32,990 nt of DNA from Janibacter anophelis NBRC 107843 (lineage in GTDB: Bacteria > Actinomycetota > Actinomycetes > Actinomycetales > Dermatophilaceae), in assembly GCF_001570945.1 (NCBI RefSeq), contig NZ_BCSQ01000042.1, forward strand, positions 1 to 32,990, written 5' to 3'. Positions within the stretch are counted from its first letter, which is position 1. The number at the start of each line of letters is the position of its first letter. Shown here piece after piece: positions 15,925 to 23,569 of the stretch. A model generated the notes under the pieces. The model saw nothing but the letters and a program-made list of their open reading frames with translations, was not told the DNA's origin and made no database searches. The translations under genes were made by a program, and so were the position numbers.

Positions 15925-16650
15925 ATGCCGATCCACGGTTCCCTCTTCCAAGAGTTCAAGGAAGAGTCGACGTCCGACCAGTTCTCGCTGCAGAACAAGA
16001 AGCTGCTGAAGATCCAGATGGGCCACGGGCCGGTCATGGCGCGCTCCGGCTCCATGGTCGCCTACCAGGGCGACGTGCGCTTCGAGAACAAGGGCTCCGG
16101 CGGCCTGGGCAAGATGCTCAAGAAGGCGGCGACCGGCGAGGGCGTCAACATGATGACGTGCTCCGGCCAGGGCGAGCTCTTCGTCGCCAACGAGGCGCAG
16201 GAGATCCAGGTGATGTACCTGGAGAACGACATGATCTCGGTCAACGGCAACAGCATCCTCGCCTTTTCCTCCTCGATCGACTGGGACATCCACCGCATCC
16301 AGGCGCGCGGCGCCGCGATGACCGGCGGTCTGTACAACGTCACCCTGCGCGGCAGCGGCTACGTCGCCATCACGACGAAGGGGGAGCCCGTCGCCCTCGA
16401 CGTGGCGAGCGCCCCGACCTTCGGCGACGCGCAGGCCGTCGTCATGTGGACCGGCGGCGTGCGCATGGACATCAAGGTCGACACCGGCGGCCTGAAGTCG
16501 ATGGTCCGCGGCGGCACGGGCGAGACCTTCCAGATGGCCTTCGGCGGCCAGGGCTACGTGCTCGTCCAGCCGGCCGAGTCGGTGACCGACGGGGGCCACC
16601 AGTCCTCCGGCGGCGGTGGCGGCGGGCTGAGCGACCTCCTGGGTGGCTGA
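15925..16650 (+). CDS. AIM24 family protein (DUF124 type)
   Basis: A 241-residue beta-rich protein. ATG 15925 is chosen over upstream in-frame starts because AAAGGG lies about 9 nt before it and the conserved sequence begins here (MPIHGSLFQEFKEE). The AIM24 pattern is seen in GHGPVMARSGSMVAYQGDV, GEGVNMMTCSGQGELFVANE, NGNSILAFSSSIDWDI and GSGYVAITTKGEP. Family members are widespread in actinobacteria; the yeast namesake affects mitochondrial membrane organisation and the bacterial role is not defined. A Ser/Gly-rich tail ends GLSDLLGG. The stop overlaps the GTG of the small lipoprotein gene. A CGAAGGGGG copy (16376) encodes T-T-K-G-E in a turn. Confidence 0.85.
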   Translation: MPIHGSLFQEFKEESTSDQFSLQNKKLLKIQMGHGPVMARSGSMVAYQGDVRFENKGSGGLGKMLKKAATGEGVNMMTCSGQGELFVANEAQEIQVMYLENDMISVNGNSILAFSSSIDWDIHRIQARGAAMTGGLYNVTLRGSGYVAITTKGEPVALDVASAPTFGDAQAVVMWTGGVRMDIKVDTGGLKSMVRGGTGETFQMAFGGQGYVLVQPAESVTDGGHQSSGGGGGGLSDLLGG

Positions 16651-17008
16651 GGTCGTCCGAGCACCCCGACGTTGGTCGGCGGCCCTCGGCGTGATCGCCG
16701 TGGCCGCCGGCCTCGTCGGGTGCGGCGCTCACACACGGGCGTGGTGCGAGACCGGCGAAGGGTACGAGGGCACCTTCGGCCCGCTCCAGAGGTGCGTCCT
16801 CGAGGTCGGCTCCATGAATCCGTTCACTGACGACGGCAGCGCCGTGCGCTTCTACCGCGGGGACGCCCCGGACCGCTACGAGGAGCACCCGTGGCCGGTG
16901 GACGGTGAGCTCACCGAGGTGCGCTTCGAGGACGACGGGGTGACGGTCGTCGGGGCGCAGGGGTCGACCAAGACCTTCCCCAACTCCGTCTACGACGACG
17001 CACGCTGA
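16643..17008 (+). CDS. Small lipoprotein of unknown function
   Basis: A 121-residue protein. GTG 16643 overlaps the AIM24 stop by 8 bp. A basic N-tail (RAPRR) and hydrophobic segment end in lipobox L-V-G-C near residue 27, so it is probably exported and lipidated. The mature part has two more cysteines (AWCETGEGY, LQRCVLEV), perhaps disulfide-bonded, and no motif I recognise. Translational coupling to AIM24 suggests joint expression. GTG 16691 is an alternative start but would leave a shorter signal without the basic tail. Confidence 0.7.
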   Translation: MAEVVRAPRRWSAALGVIAVAAGLVGCGAHTRAWCETGEGYEGTFGPLQRCVLEVGSMNPFTDDGSAVRFYRGDAPDRYEEHPWPVDGELTEVRFEDDGVTVVGAQGSTKTFPNSVYDDAR

Positions 17009-17020
17009 GCCCGCTTCGCC

Positions 17021-17842
17021 TCAGGCCACGACCACCGTGGACCCGACGGGCATGAGGTCCTGCTCCCAGATCATGTCCATCGCGGTATTGCTCACCCGCG
17101 CGCAGCCGTGCGAGGCGGGGTAGGCGGGGATCGAGCCGGAGCCGTGGACCGCGTAGCCGCCGTAGAAGTACCGCGGGCTGTACAGCGTGCCAAGCGGCGC
17201 GACCTCGTTGCCGCGGTGGACGCGACCGACGGTGAAGGTCCCCGTCGGCGTCACCGCGATCGCCGGGCGCCCGTGCGAGATGTACCGCTCACCGGACGCG
17301 GTGCTCGTGTTGAGCACGGTCTCGACGGCCCCGTCGCGCACGACGAGCAGGACCTGGCGCTCCAGGTCGATGTGGATGCGGTCGGCGGGCCCGGCGGGCA
17401 CGGGCGGGAGCGTGCCGGCGGCCAACGCATCGAGCGTCTTGGGGCCGGCGATGCCGTCGCGGGCCAGGCCGGCCGACTTCTGCAGGGCCATCACCGCCTG
17501 CGAGGTGAGGTGGCCGTAGGTGCCATCGGGCTCACCGAGCCAGTACCCGGCAGCGGCGAGGTCGCGCTGCAGCTGCTCGACGGCCTCCCCGTCGTCACCC
17601 GGGCGAAGGGGGTCACTCGCCGCTCCCGCGGACGTCGCCGTGTCGCTCGGCCCGGTCGTCGTCGAGGGAGTGGGCGAGGTCGTGGTGGGCGAGGTCGTCG
17701 CCCGGGACGTGCCCGACGACGTGGTGGACGTGCTCGCGACGACGGGAGCATCCCCCTTCGCCCCCGGTGCCGTGTGGCTCCCGCACCCGGCGAGGGCCAC
17801 CCCCACGGCCACCGCCACCAGCGCGCGTCGTCCTCGTGACAT
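17021..17842 (-). CDS. L,D-transpeptidase lipoprotein with peptidoglycan-binding domain
   Basis: A 273-residue cell-wall enzyme that forms L,D-crosslinks or anchors proteins to peptidoglycan. The start at 17842 has GGGAGGAGC about 6 nt upstream and begins a lipoprotein signal with lipobox L-A-G-C20. Residues about 28-85 are a Ser/Thr/Pro spacer. Residues about 90-148 are a PG_binding_1 domain (GDDGEAVEQLQRDLAAAGYW ... DGIAGPKTLDAL). The YkuD domain fills the rest and has the catalytic motif: YAVHGSGSIPAYPASHGCAR, with His-Gly and Ser-His-Gly-Cys-Ala-Arg. Single gene, divergent from the zinc-ribbon gene. Longer upstream frames are open but lack ribosome sites and read as non-coding. Confidence 0.93.
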   Translation of the reverse strand: MSRGRRALVAVAVGVALAGCGSHTAPGAKGDAPVVASTSTTSSGTSRATTSPTTTSPTPSTTTGPSDTATSAGAASDPLRPGDDGEAVEQLQRDLAAAGYWLGEPDGTYGHLTSQAVMALQKSAGLARDGIAGPKTLDALAAGTLPPVPAGPADRIHIDLERQVLLVVRDGAVETVLNTSTASGERYISHGRPAIAVTPTGTFTVGRVHRGNEVAPLGTLYSPRYFYGGYAVHGSGSIPAYPASHGCARVSNTAMDMIWEQDLMPVGSTVVVA

Positions 17843-17932
17843 GTCCTGCTCCTCCCTGCGGCCGCGCCCCCTGCGCGGTCCGTCACAGGATGGACGTGCA
17901 CCCCGTCGCCACGGTTGTGTCCTCACCCACCC

Positions 17933-17948
17933 GTCACCCAAAGGTGAC
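17933..17948. promoter_or_regulatory. Inverted repeat in the L,D-transpeptidase/zinc-ribbon divergent region
   Basis: GTCACC-CAAA-GGTGAC is a perfect 6-bp-arm inverted repeat midway between the divergent genes starting at 17842 and 18027. A regulator site is plausible. It does not have the TGTGA-N6-TCACA order of a CRP-type site. Confidence 0.35.
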
Positions 17949-18026
17949 CGCGCCGTGACCGCCGCGCCCATCCCGCCGGGGGATCCGGGTGCGGAGCACG
18001 ACGTGACATGGGTGACAATCGGACGC

Positions 18027-18299
18027 ATGACTGACCTGCCCACCGCCGGCGACTCCGGCTGGAGCGACCCGGACACCCTGGGAGCCATCCCGCCCGTCGT
18101 GGCCGTCACCTACTGCGCCAGCTGCGGCCGCTCTGCCAACAAGGGCAACCACGTCCTGTGCCGGGAGCGGTTGCGCGTCGAGCCCCCCGTCCACTGCACG
18201 ACCTGCCGCCGCGAGCTGACCATCACCCGGTCGGGGTCGCAGTGGTCGGCCACCTGCAAGAAGCACGGCGAGACGAGCGGGACGCTCGAGGACGCCTGA
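18027..18299 (+). CDS. Small zinc-ribbon-like protein
   Basis: A 90-residue protein. It has two C-x2-C knuckles, TYCASCGRS and VHCTTCRRE, plus extra cysteines in HVLCRERL and ATCKKHG and nearby histidines, so it probably binds zinc. There is no signal or membrane segment. ATG 18027 is the first ATG of the frame near the coding start but has no good ribosome site; in-frame GTG 18003 is an alternative. The function is not recognised; ribbons of this size bind nucleic acid or protein. Confidence 0.65.
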   Translation: MTDLPTAGDSGWSDPDTLGAIPPVVAVTYCASCGRSANKGNHVLCRERLRVEPPVHCTTCRRELTITRSGSQWSATCKKHGETSGTLEDA

Positions 18300-18310
18300 C
18301 GGTCCACCAC

Positions 18311-18326
18311 CGGGGAGTGCTCCCCG
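18311..18326. terminator. Short hairpin after the zinc-ribbon gene
   Basis: CGGGGAG-TG-CTCCCCG is an inverted repeat 12 nt after the stop at 18299. The tight loop means that about six pairs can form. It is a weak terminator candidate. Confidence 0.35.
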
Positions 18327-18384
18327 AGACAGCCGCCCACCCAGCACTTAGCCTGAGTCCCACGACACGGGGACAGGGGCACGC

Positions 18385-18708
18385 ATGATCAACGAGGGCA
18401 CGAGACGGCTCGCGGCCGTGGCGGCTGCGACGATCCTGCTCACCGGGTGCGTCGCCGACCAGCCGGAGCCGGTCGAGGGCGCGGAGCAGCTCGCGCAGAA
18501 CATCCCGCAGGACCTGGACGACCACCAGGTGGTCGCCTACAACATGACGGAGGACTCCGGCGTGGTGAGCGTCGACGGGGAGACCGACGAGGTCAGCGTC
18601 GGCAGCGTGGTCACCGTGGGTGACGTCGACTACGAGGTCGTCCAGATCGTCCCGGACAGCGGCGAGGGCGACGGTCCGGACGGGTGGATCTCGATCCGGG
18701 AGCGCTGA
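18385..18708 (+). CDS. Small lipoprotein, paralogue of the protein at 23166-23522
   Basis: A 107-residue exported lipoprotein: residues 1 to about 24 form the signal with lipobox L-T-G-C. The mature part lines up with the protein at 23166-23522. Compare AQNIPQDLDDHQVVAYNM with KENLPTEVGGVRLIAFNI, VGDVDYEVVQIVPDSGEGDG with VDGTDYTVAELVPSDPARGD, and GWISIRE with GWVSLTS. So the two are a small family with a conserved beta-rich domain of about 80 residues. The function is unknown. ATG 18385 has GGGGACAGGGG upstream. Convergent with the MarR gene, 3 bp apart. Confidence 0.8.
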   Translation: MINEGTRRLAAVAAATILLTGCVADQPEPVEGAEQLAQNIPQDLDDHQVVAYNMTEDSGVVSVDGETDEVSVGSVVTVGDVDYEVVQIVPDSGEGDGPDGWISIRER

Positions 18709-18711
18709 GCC

Positions 18712-19188
18712 TCAGCAGGCGGTGCCCTCGCCGAGCAGGTCGGTGAGGGCCTGGCGCAGGGCGTCGCTCGCGTCCCGACCGATCCGCCCGGCCCACTCCT
18801 GCTCGACCTCGGCGAAGAGGCGGTGCACGACGACCTGGGCGCACTCCCCCTTCGTCGTGAGGGCGACGATGCGGGCCCGCTGGTCCTCGTCGTCGCGGCA
18901 GACGCTGACATAGCCGTTGCGCTCGAGGTGGGCGATCTGCTGGCTGACCGCCTGCTTGGTCACGCCGCAGCGCTCGACGATGTCGCGGGCCCGGCGCGGG
19001 CCGTCGGCGAGGTGCCGCAGGACGTTGGAGGAGTGCGCGAGCGAGAGGCCCTCGATCTCGGACGCGCGCAGCCGCTCCTCGAAGTCGGCGACGAAGCTCG
19101 CCTGCGCTCGGGCGAGCAGGCTGACCAGCGGCGGGTGCCCGTCGGCGCCCGCACAGACCGCGACGTCCGCGGGCAGGGGTGTGGTCAT
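18712..19188 (-). CDS. MarR-family transcriptional regulator
   Basis: A 158-residue winged-helix regulator. Start 19188 (MTTPLPADVAV) is preferred; an in-frame start at 19206 is possible and would approach the operator. The DNA-binding part reads LAHSSNVLRHLADGPRRARD, CGVTKQAVSQQIAHLERNGY and the wing RDDEDQRARIVALTTKG; helices at both ends would make the dimer. It is divergent from the FMN reductase gene, and paired GTCAAG-NN-CTTGAC palindromes lie between them, the usual arrangement for a MarR repressor controlling itself and its neighbour. The inducer is unknown; a quinone or electrophile would suit an FMN reductase. Confidence 0.9.
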   Translation of the reverse strand: MTTPLPADVAVCAGADGHPPLVSLLARAQASFVADFEERLRASEIEGLSLAHSSNVLRHLADGPRRARDIVERCGVTKQAVSQQIAHLERNGYVSVCRDDEDQRARIVALTTKGECAQVVVHRLFAEVEQEWAGRIGRDASDALRQALTDLLGEGTAC

Positions 19189-19208
19189 GGGTCCATGGTA
19201 AGCCATTG

Positions 19209-19264
19209 GTCAAGGACTTGACATTGTTGAATTCTGGACCGCACCATGGTCAAGCACTTGACCA
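19209..19264. promoter_or_regulatory. Paired MarR-type operators in the divergent promoter
   Basis: Two sites share the same design: GTCAAG-GA-CTTGAC (19209-19222) and TGGTCAAG-CA-CTTGACCA (19247-19264), centres 40 bp apart. The first contains TTGACA (19218-19223), a possible -35 for the plus-strand reductase gene. The second contains TTGACC on the minus strand, a possible -35 for marR. Binding at both would shut both promoters. Confidence 0.8.
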
Positions 19265-19287
19265 ACCTCCCCCCTGGAGATCCCCAC

Positions 19288-19827
19288 ATGAACGTCCTCG
19301 TCCTCGTCGGCAGCCTCCGCGAAGGCTCCACCAACCGCGCTCTCGCCGACGCCGCCGTCGCCCACCTGCCCGAGGGTGCGACCGCGACCGTCTTCGACCG
19401 TGGCGCCGAGCTGCCCCACTACTCCGAGGACCTCGACCTCGAGGGCCACCTGCCCGAGGTCGCGGTCGAGCTGCGCGAGGCCGTCGCCGCGGCGGACGGC
19501 CTGATCGTCGTCACCCCGGAGTACAACGGCACCCTCTCGAGCGTCGTCAAGAACACGATCGACTGGGCCTCCCGCCCCCGCGAGACGGCGGCCATCTCGG
19601 GCACCCCGGCCGTCGTCATGGCCGCCTCCGGCTCCCCCTACGCCGCCCAGTGGGCGCGCCAGGACGCCGTGCGCTGCCTCCAGGTCGCCGGTGCGGCGGT
19701 CGTCGAGGACACCTTCGGCGTCGGCTCCTCCTTCGAGGCCTTCGCCGACGGCCGACTCGTCGACGCGGAGGCGGACGCCGCCCTTCGCGCGCTCGTCGCC
19801 CGCCTGGCCCCGGTGCCCGCCGCCTGA
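19288..19827 (+). CDS. NAD(P)H-dependent FMN reductase / azoreductase-like flavoprotein
   Basis: A 179-residue flavodoxin-like enzyme of the NADPH-dependent FMN reductase family. ATG 19288 has CTGGAG about 8 nt upstream; an earlier in-frame ATG (19246) lies inside the operator and is unlikely. Family motifs: LVGSLREGSTNRALADA (FMN phosphate loop) and VVTPEYNGTLSSVVKNTIDW (PEYN motif beside the flavin). Such enzymes reduce flavins, quinones, azo dyes or chromate using NAD(P)H. Divergent from and probably repressed by the MarR protein. A perfect 44-bp palindrome follows the stop. Confidence 0.92.
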   Translation: MNVLVLVGSLREGSTNRALADAAVAHLPEGATATVFDRGAELPHYSEDLDLEGHLPEVAVELREAVAAADGLIVVTPEYNGTLSSVVKNTIDWASRPRETAAISGTPAVVMAASGSPYAAQWARQDAVRCLQVAGAAVVEDTFGVGSSFEAFADGRLVDAEADAALRALVARLAPVPAA

Positions 19828-19842
19828 CGCGCGCACCCACCC

Positions 19843-19886
19843 GCCGAAGACCGCGCATCTCCCCGGGGAGATGCGCGGTCTTCGGC
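19843..19886. terminator. Perfect 44-bp family A palindrome, terminator of the reductase gene
   Basis: Positions 19843-19864 and 19865-19886 are exact reverse complements; the centre is CCCCGGGG within GCGCATCT/AGATGCGC. TTTCTT follows immediately, so this copy has the shape of an intrinsic terminator. It is 16 nt after the reductase stop. Confidence 0.85.
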
Positions 19887-19892
19887 TTTCTT

Positions 19893-19920
19893 GCGCGCAT
19901 TCGCCCGGGCGGATGCGCGT
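19893..19920. repeat. Family A palindrome (copy 8)
   Basis: GCGCAT-TC-GCCCGGGC-GG-ATGCGC (core 19895-19918) is the GCCCGGGC subtype, the same as the copy at 11-34. It lies 6 nt beyond the 44-bp palindrome, making a tandem pair. Confidence 0.8.
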
Positions 19921-19966
19921 CGGGTGCATGAGGGGGCACCCCCGGGGACGAAGGGGGGAAGGCCAG

Positions 19967-20020
19967 ATTGCACTTCGGCGACCAGAGTGCAAGACTGCAC
20001 TTTGTGACCGAAAGTGCAAT
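19967..20020. promoter_or_regulatory. Double operator at the TetR gene start
   Basis: Four TGCACT half-sites form two inverted repeats. TTGCACT (19968-19974) pairs with AGTGCAA (19986-19992). TGCACTTT (19996-20003) pairs with AAAGTGCA (20011-20018) around a 7-nt spacer. The proposed GTG start (20004) is the first base of that spacer. This is a very likely autoregulatory site for the TetR protein and the MMPL gene behind it. Confidence 0.8.
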
Positions 20021-20588
20021 CACCCGTCGTAGCCGTCGCCGTGAGGCGATCATCGCCGCGGCCCAGCGGCTGTCGATCTCGTGCGGGTACTCCGGATTCA
20101 CCGTCGAGGACCTCGCCGCAGCCGTCGGCGTCTCCCGGCGCACCCTCTTCAACCACGTCGCCTCCAAGGAGGAGGCCGTCCTCGGCGCGCTGCCCGTCCT
20201 CACCGACGAGCAGGCGCAGACGCTGCGCAGTGGCGGGCCGACGGGTGACCTCTTCGAGGACCTGCTCGAGACGGCGCTGCGGTGCCTGCGCGCCGACGAG
20301 GACGACCTCGAGGACTGGCAGCGGCTGCATGACGTCATCGAGCGCAATCCCGAGCTCATCCTGCGGGTCAAGGCCCACGTCGAGGAGCTCTACGAGCTGA
20401 TCGTCGAGCACCTCAGCGCCCGCGACGGGGTCGACCCCGACCGGGCCCGCCTGGCCCTCACCCTCGTCGGCGGGCTCGTCCAGCGCTCCGTCGAGGAGTG
20501 CATCGCCGACCCGACCAAGGGGCCGTTGCGCCCCCGCATCCACACCAACCTCTCTCTCGCCCGGGAGATCCTCACCGCCCGGGGCTGA
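20004..20588 (+). CDS. TetR-family transcriptional regulator
   Basis: A 194-residue regulator. The DNA-binding domain is clear: RRREAIIAAAQRLSISCGYS, FTVEDLAAAVGVSRRTLFNH and VASKEEAVLGAL. The C-terminal half is the helical ligand-binding/dimer domain (VEELYELIVEHLSARDG). GTG 20004 is the last possible start before the first helix and has no ribosome site; it lies inside the inverted repeat AAAGTGCA/TGCACTTT, so a leaderless message or start-site occlusion is likely. TTG 19968 is the only alternative. It is 87 bp before the MMPL exporter, a usual repressor-exporter pair. Confidence 0.9.
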   Translation: MTESAITRRSRRREAIIAAAQRLSISCGYSGFTVEDLAAAVGVSRRTLFNHVASKEEAVLGALPVLTDEQAQTLRSGGPTGDLFEDLLETALRCLRADEDDLEDWQRLHDVIERNPELILRVKAHVEELYELIVEHLSARDGVDPDRARLALTLVGGLVQRSVEECIADPTKGPLRPRIHTNLSLAREILTARG

Positions 20589-20675
20589 CCCCCTCCACCC
20601 CGGCTCCACCTCCACCTGGCCCCGACGACGCGGCCGGCCCGCACGACGCACCACCACCCACCGAAAGGTCCCACC

Positions 20676-22979
20676 ATGGCGCACGCCCTCTACCGGCTCG
20701 GCCGGCTCGCCCACCGGCGCTGGCCGGTCTTCCTCGTCGGCTGGCTCATCGTCCTCATCGGCATCGGCGCCGCCGCGGGCACGCTGTCCAAGCCGCTCAG
20801 CGACAAGTTCACCATCCCCGGCATCGAGTCCGAGCAGGCGCAGGAGCTGCAGCAGGAGCTCTTCCCCTCGACCCAGGACGCCTTCGACCAGGCCACCGGC
20901 ACCGTCGTCATCCAGGCCCCGGAGGGCGAGAAGCTCTCCGACCCGGCCCACGCCAAGGCCATCGAGGCCCTGCTCGCCGACCTGCGCGAGGTGCCCCAGG
21001 CCGGTGACCCCGAGCAGTTCGTCAGCCCCGTCGCCGCGGCGCAGGGCATCGAGCAGCAGTACCTGGAGCAGGCCAAGGCCAACGGCCAGCCCGAGGCGGT
21101 CGCCAAGGCCAACGCCGCCGCGGTCTCCCCGCTCACCGAGGACGGGCGCACCGGCCTCGTGCAGTGGACCTTCGACGTCGACACCGTCACGGACGTCGAG
21201 CCCTCCACCCGCGACGCCGTCCACGAGGCCGTCGACGCCGCCGACACCGAGGACCTGACCGTCGAGGTGACCGGCACCGGCATGCAGGGCATGCCCGAGA
21301 TGGGCATGACGAGTGAGCTCATCGGCGTCGCCGTCGCCCTCGTCGTCCTCGTGCTGACCTTCGGCTCGCTCGTCGCCGCGGGCCTGCCGATCCTCACCGC
21401 GCTCGTCGGCGTCGGCATCGGCATCACCGGCATCACCGCGTCGACCGCGATCTTCGACCTCGGCACGACGACCCCGATCCTCGCCTCGATGCTCGGCCTG
21501 GCCGTCGGCATCGACTACGCGCTGTTCATCCTCTCCCGCTTCCGCACCGAGCTGCGGCACACGAGCGACCGTGAGCACGCGATCGGCCTGGCCGTCGGCC
21601 GCGCCGGGTCCGCCGTCGTCTTCGCCGGCCTGACGGTCATCATCGCGCTCGTCGCGCTGGCCGTCGTCAACATCCCCTTCCTCACCGCGATGGGTCTCGC
21701 GGCCGCCGGCACCGTCCTGGCCGCCGTGCTCGTCGCGCTCACCCTGCTGCCCGCGATCCTCGGCGCCCTCGGCACGCGTGCCTTCGCCGGCCAGATCCGC
21801 AAGGACAAGGCGATCGACGAGGGCCAGCACGTCGACAACGGCGGCACCCGCTGGGCGCGCGCCATCGGCGCGCACCCGGTGGTCGCCGTGCTCGTCGCGG
21901 TGCTCGCCCTCGGCGCCCTGGCCATCCCGGCCAAGGACCTGCACCTCGCCCTGCCGAGCGACTCCACCGCTGCCGCCGGCACCTCGCAGCGCGATGCGGC
22001 CGACCTCATCGCCGACGGCTTCGGCCCCGGCCAGGAGGCCCGGATGATCGTCGTCGTCGACGGCCGCGACATCGAGGACCCGCGTCAGGCGCCCGCCGCC
22101 TACGGCGAGGTCGCCCAGTGGCTCGGTGGCCTCGACGGCGTCGCCAACGCGCAGGTCGTCGGCATGAACGAGGAGGGCACCGGCGCCCAGCTCATGGTCA
22201 CCCCGACCACCGGCGCGGTCGACCCGGCGACGGAGGACCTGCTGCACACCATCCGTGACGGCATCCCCGCGCAGGAGGACTCGACCGGCACGACGATCGG
22301 CGTCACGGGCCTCACCGCGATCCAGACCGACGTGTCGGAGAAGCTCCAGGACGCCCTCGTCCCCTACCTCGCGGTCGTCGTGGGGCTGGCCTTCGTGCTC
22401 CTCATGCTCGTCTTCCGCTCGATCCTCGTGCCGCTCACGGCGACGCTCGGCTTCGTGCTCTCGACGCTCGCGACGATCGGCGCGACCGTGGCGATCTTCC
22501 AGGAGGGGGCCTTCGGCCTCGTCGACGGGGCGCCGCTCGTGAGCTTCCTGCCGATCCTGATGATCGGCATCGTCTTCGGGCTGGCGATGGACTACCAGGT
22601 CTTCCTCGTCACCCGGATGCGTGAGGCCTACATCCACGGCGACACCGCCCACGAGGCCGTCGTCGACGGGTTCCGCCACGGAGCCCGGGTGGTCACTGCC
22701 GCCGCGCTGATCATGATCTCGGTCTTCGCCGCTTTCATGCTCCAGGGCGACAACCTCATCAAGTCGATGGGCTTCGCGCTCGCCGTGGCCGTCCTGCTCG
22801 ACGCCTTCGTCGTGCGAATGGTGCTCATCCCGGCCCTGATGTACCTGCTCGGCGACCGGGCCTGGGCGATGCCGCGCTGGCTCGACCGGACCCTGCCCAA
22901 TGTCGACGTCGAGGGCGAGGCGCTCACCAAGCACACCTCCGCCTCCGACGCGCAGGAGGAGCTCGTCCCGGCGAGCTGA
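20676..22979 (+). CDS. MMPL/RND-family transporter
   Basis: A 767-residue inner-membrane exporter with two homologous halves. Each half has one helix, a large outside domain and a bundle of helices. First half: RRWPVFLVGWLIVLIGIG, then the bundle with LGLAVGIDYALFILSRFR. Second half: VVAVLVAVLALGALAIPA, then IGIVFGLAMDYQVFLVTRMR. The G-x3-D-Y-x2-F motif in helix 4 of each half is the proton-relay signature of MMPL proteins, which export lipids, siderophores or drugs. AAAGG is about 9 nt before the ATG. It is probably transcribed with and controlled by the TetR gene upstream. The cargo is unknown. A hairpin follows the stop. Confidence 0.93.
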   Translation: MAHALYRLGRLAHRRWPVFLVGWLIVLIGIGAAAGTLSKPLSDKFTIPGIESEQAQELQQELFPSTQDAFDQATGTVVIQAPEGEKLSDPAHAKAIEALLADLREVPQAGDPEQFVSPVAAAQGIEQQYLEQAKANGQPEAVAKANAAAVSPLTEDGRTGLVQWTFDVDTVTDVEPSTRDAVHEAVDAADTEDLTVEVTGTGMQGMPEMGMTSELIGVAVALVVLVLTFGSLVAAGLPILTALVGVGIGITGITASTAIFDLGTTTPILASMLGLAVGIDYALFILSRFRTELRHTSDREHAIGLAVGRAGSAVVFAGLTVIIALVALAVVNIPFLTAMGLAAAGTVLAAVLVALTLLPAILGALGTRAFAGQIRKDKAIDEGQHVDNGGTRWARAIGAHPVVAVLVAVLALGALAIPAKDLHLALPSDSTAAAGTSQRDAADLIADGFGPGQEARMIVVVDGRDIEDPRQAPAAYGEVAQWLGGLDGVANAQVVGMNEEGTGAQLMVTPTTGAVDPATEDLLHTIRDGIPAQEDSTGTTIGVTGLTAIQTDVSEKLQDALVPYLAVVVGLAFVLLMLVFRSILVPLTATLGFVLSTLATIGATVAIFQEGAFGLVDGAPLVSFLPILMIGIVFGLAMDYQVFLVTRMREAYIHGDTAHEAVVDGFRHGARVVTAAALIMISVFAAFMLQGDNLIKSMGFALAVAVLLDAFVVRMVLIPALMYLLGDRAWAMPRWLDRTLPNVDVEGEALTKHTSASDAQEELVPAS

Positions 22980-22994
22980 CCCTCCCTTCGTCCC

Positions 22995-23024
22995 GGACCC
23001 GGGTGGCCTCCGCCGCCCGGGTCC
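22995..23024. terminator. 9-bp hairpin terminator after the MMPL gene
   Basis: GGACCCGGG (22995-23003) and CCCGGGTCC (23016-23024) are perfect inverted arms, extendable inward with TGG/CCG. It begins 16 nt after the MMPL stop. CTCCCTTCG precedes it. Confidence 0.65.
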
Positions 23025-23165
23025 CGGCGTACCCGGGCGGGGAGTCCTCCCCCTCGCGATCCCGCCATCGCGCCCTATGCTCGGATGCGGACGAAGGGGG
23101 AACATGACCGTCACCGATGGGAGGGAAGCCGGGCGCGTCCGCGAGATCGCGGCCCGGCTACGACC

Positions 23166-23522
23166 GTGACGCGCCGACTGGCCGTCCTTGCCCTCTCCGT
23201 CGCCCTCGCGGGGTGCGGCGCCGGCGACGTCGAGGTGCCACCCGAGACCCGGGCCGCGACCCCTCACACGGCGCAGACCCCGATGTCCGACGCGACGACC
23301 CTCAAGGAAAACCTCCCGACCGAGGTGGGCGGGGTGCGACTCATCGCCTTCAACATCCGGGCCGATGGGGCCGGCCTGCACCTTGGGGCCGACCAACGCA
23401 CCATCAGGCTCGACGAGACGATCTCCGTCGACGGCACCGACTACACGGTCGCCGAGCTCGTGCCGTCCGACCCGGCCCGAGGCGACCACGCCAACGGCTG
23501 GGTCTCCCTCACCAGCCAGTAG
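23166..23522 (+). CDS. Small lipoprotein, paralogue of the protein at 18385-18708
   Basis: A 118-residue lipoprotein: basic MTRRL, hydrophobic core and lipobox L-A-G-C near residue 17. The mature domain matches the 18385-18708 protein (ENLPTEVGGVRLIAFNI, SVDGTDYTVAELVPSD, NGWVSL). GTG 23166 gives a normal signal. An upstream in-frame ATG at 23085 would start within a CGAAGGGGG-containing stretch and would give an implausible highly charged head, so it is less likely. The ribosome site is poor. The function is unknown; two copies within 5 kb suggest duplication. Confidence 0.75.
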   Translation: MTRRLAVLALSVALAGCGAGDVEVPPETRAATPHTAQTPMSDATTLKENLPTEVGGVRLIAFNIRADGAGLHLGADQRTIRLDETISVDGTDYTVAELVPSDPARGDHANGWVSLTSQ

Positions 23523-23569
23523 ACGGCATAGGATCACCGGACGAACCGCACGACTCGTCAGGGGAGCCC

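Noticed and set aside
17840-18109. Longer N-terminus for the L,D-transpeptidase
   Set aside because: The upstream open frame lacks a ribosome site and would bury the lipoprotein signal 89 residues inside the protein.
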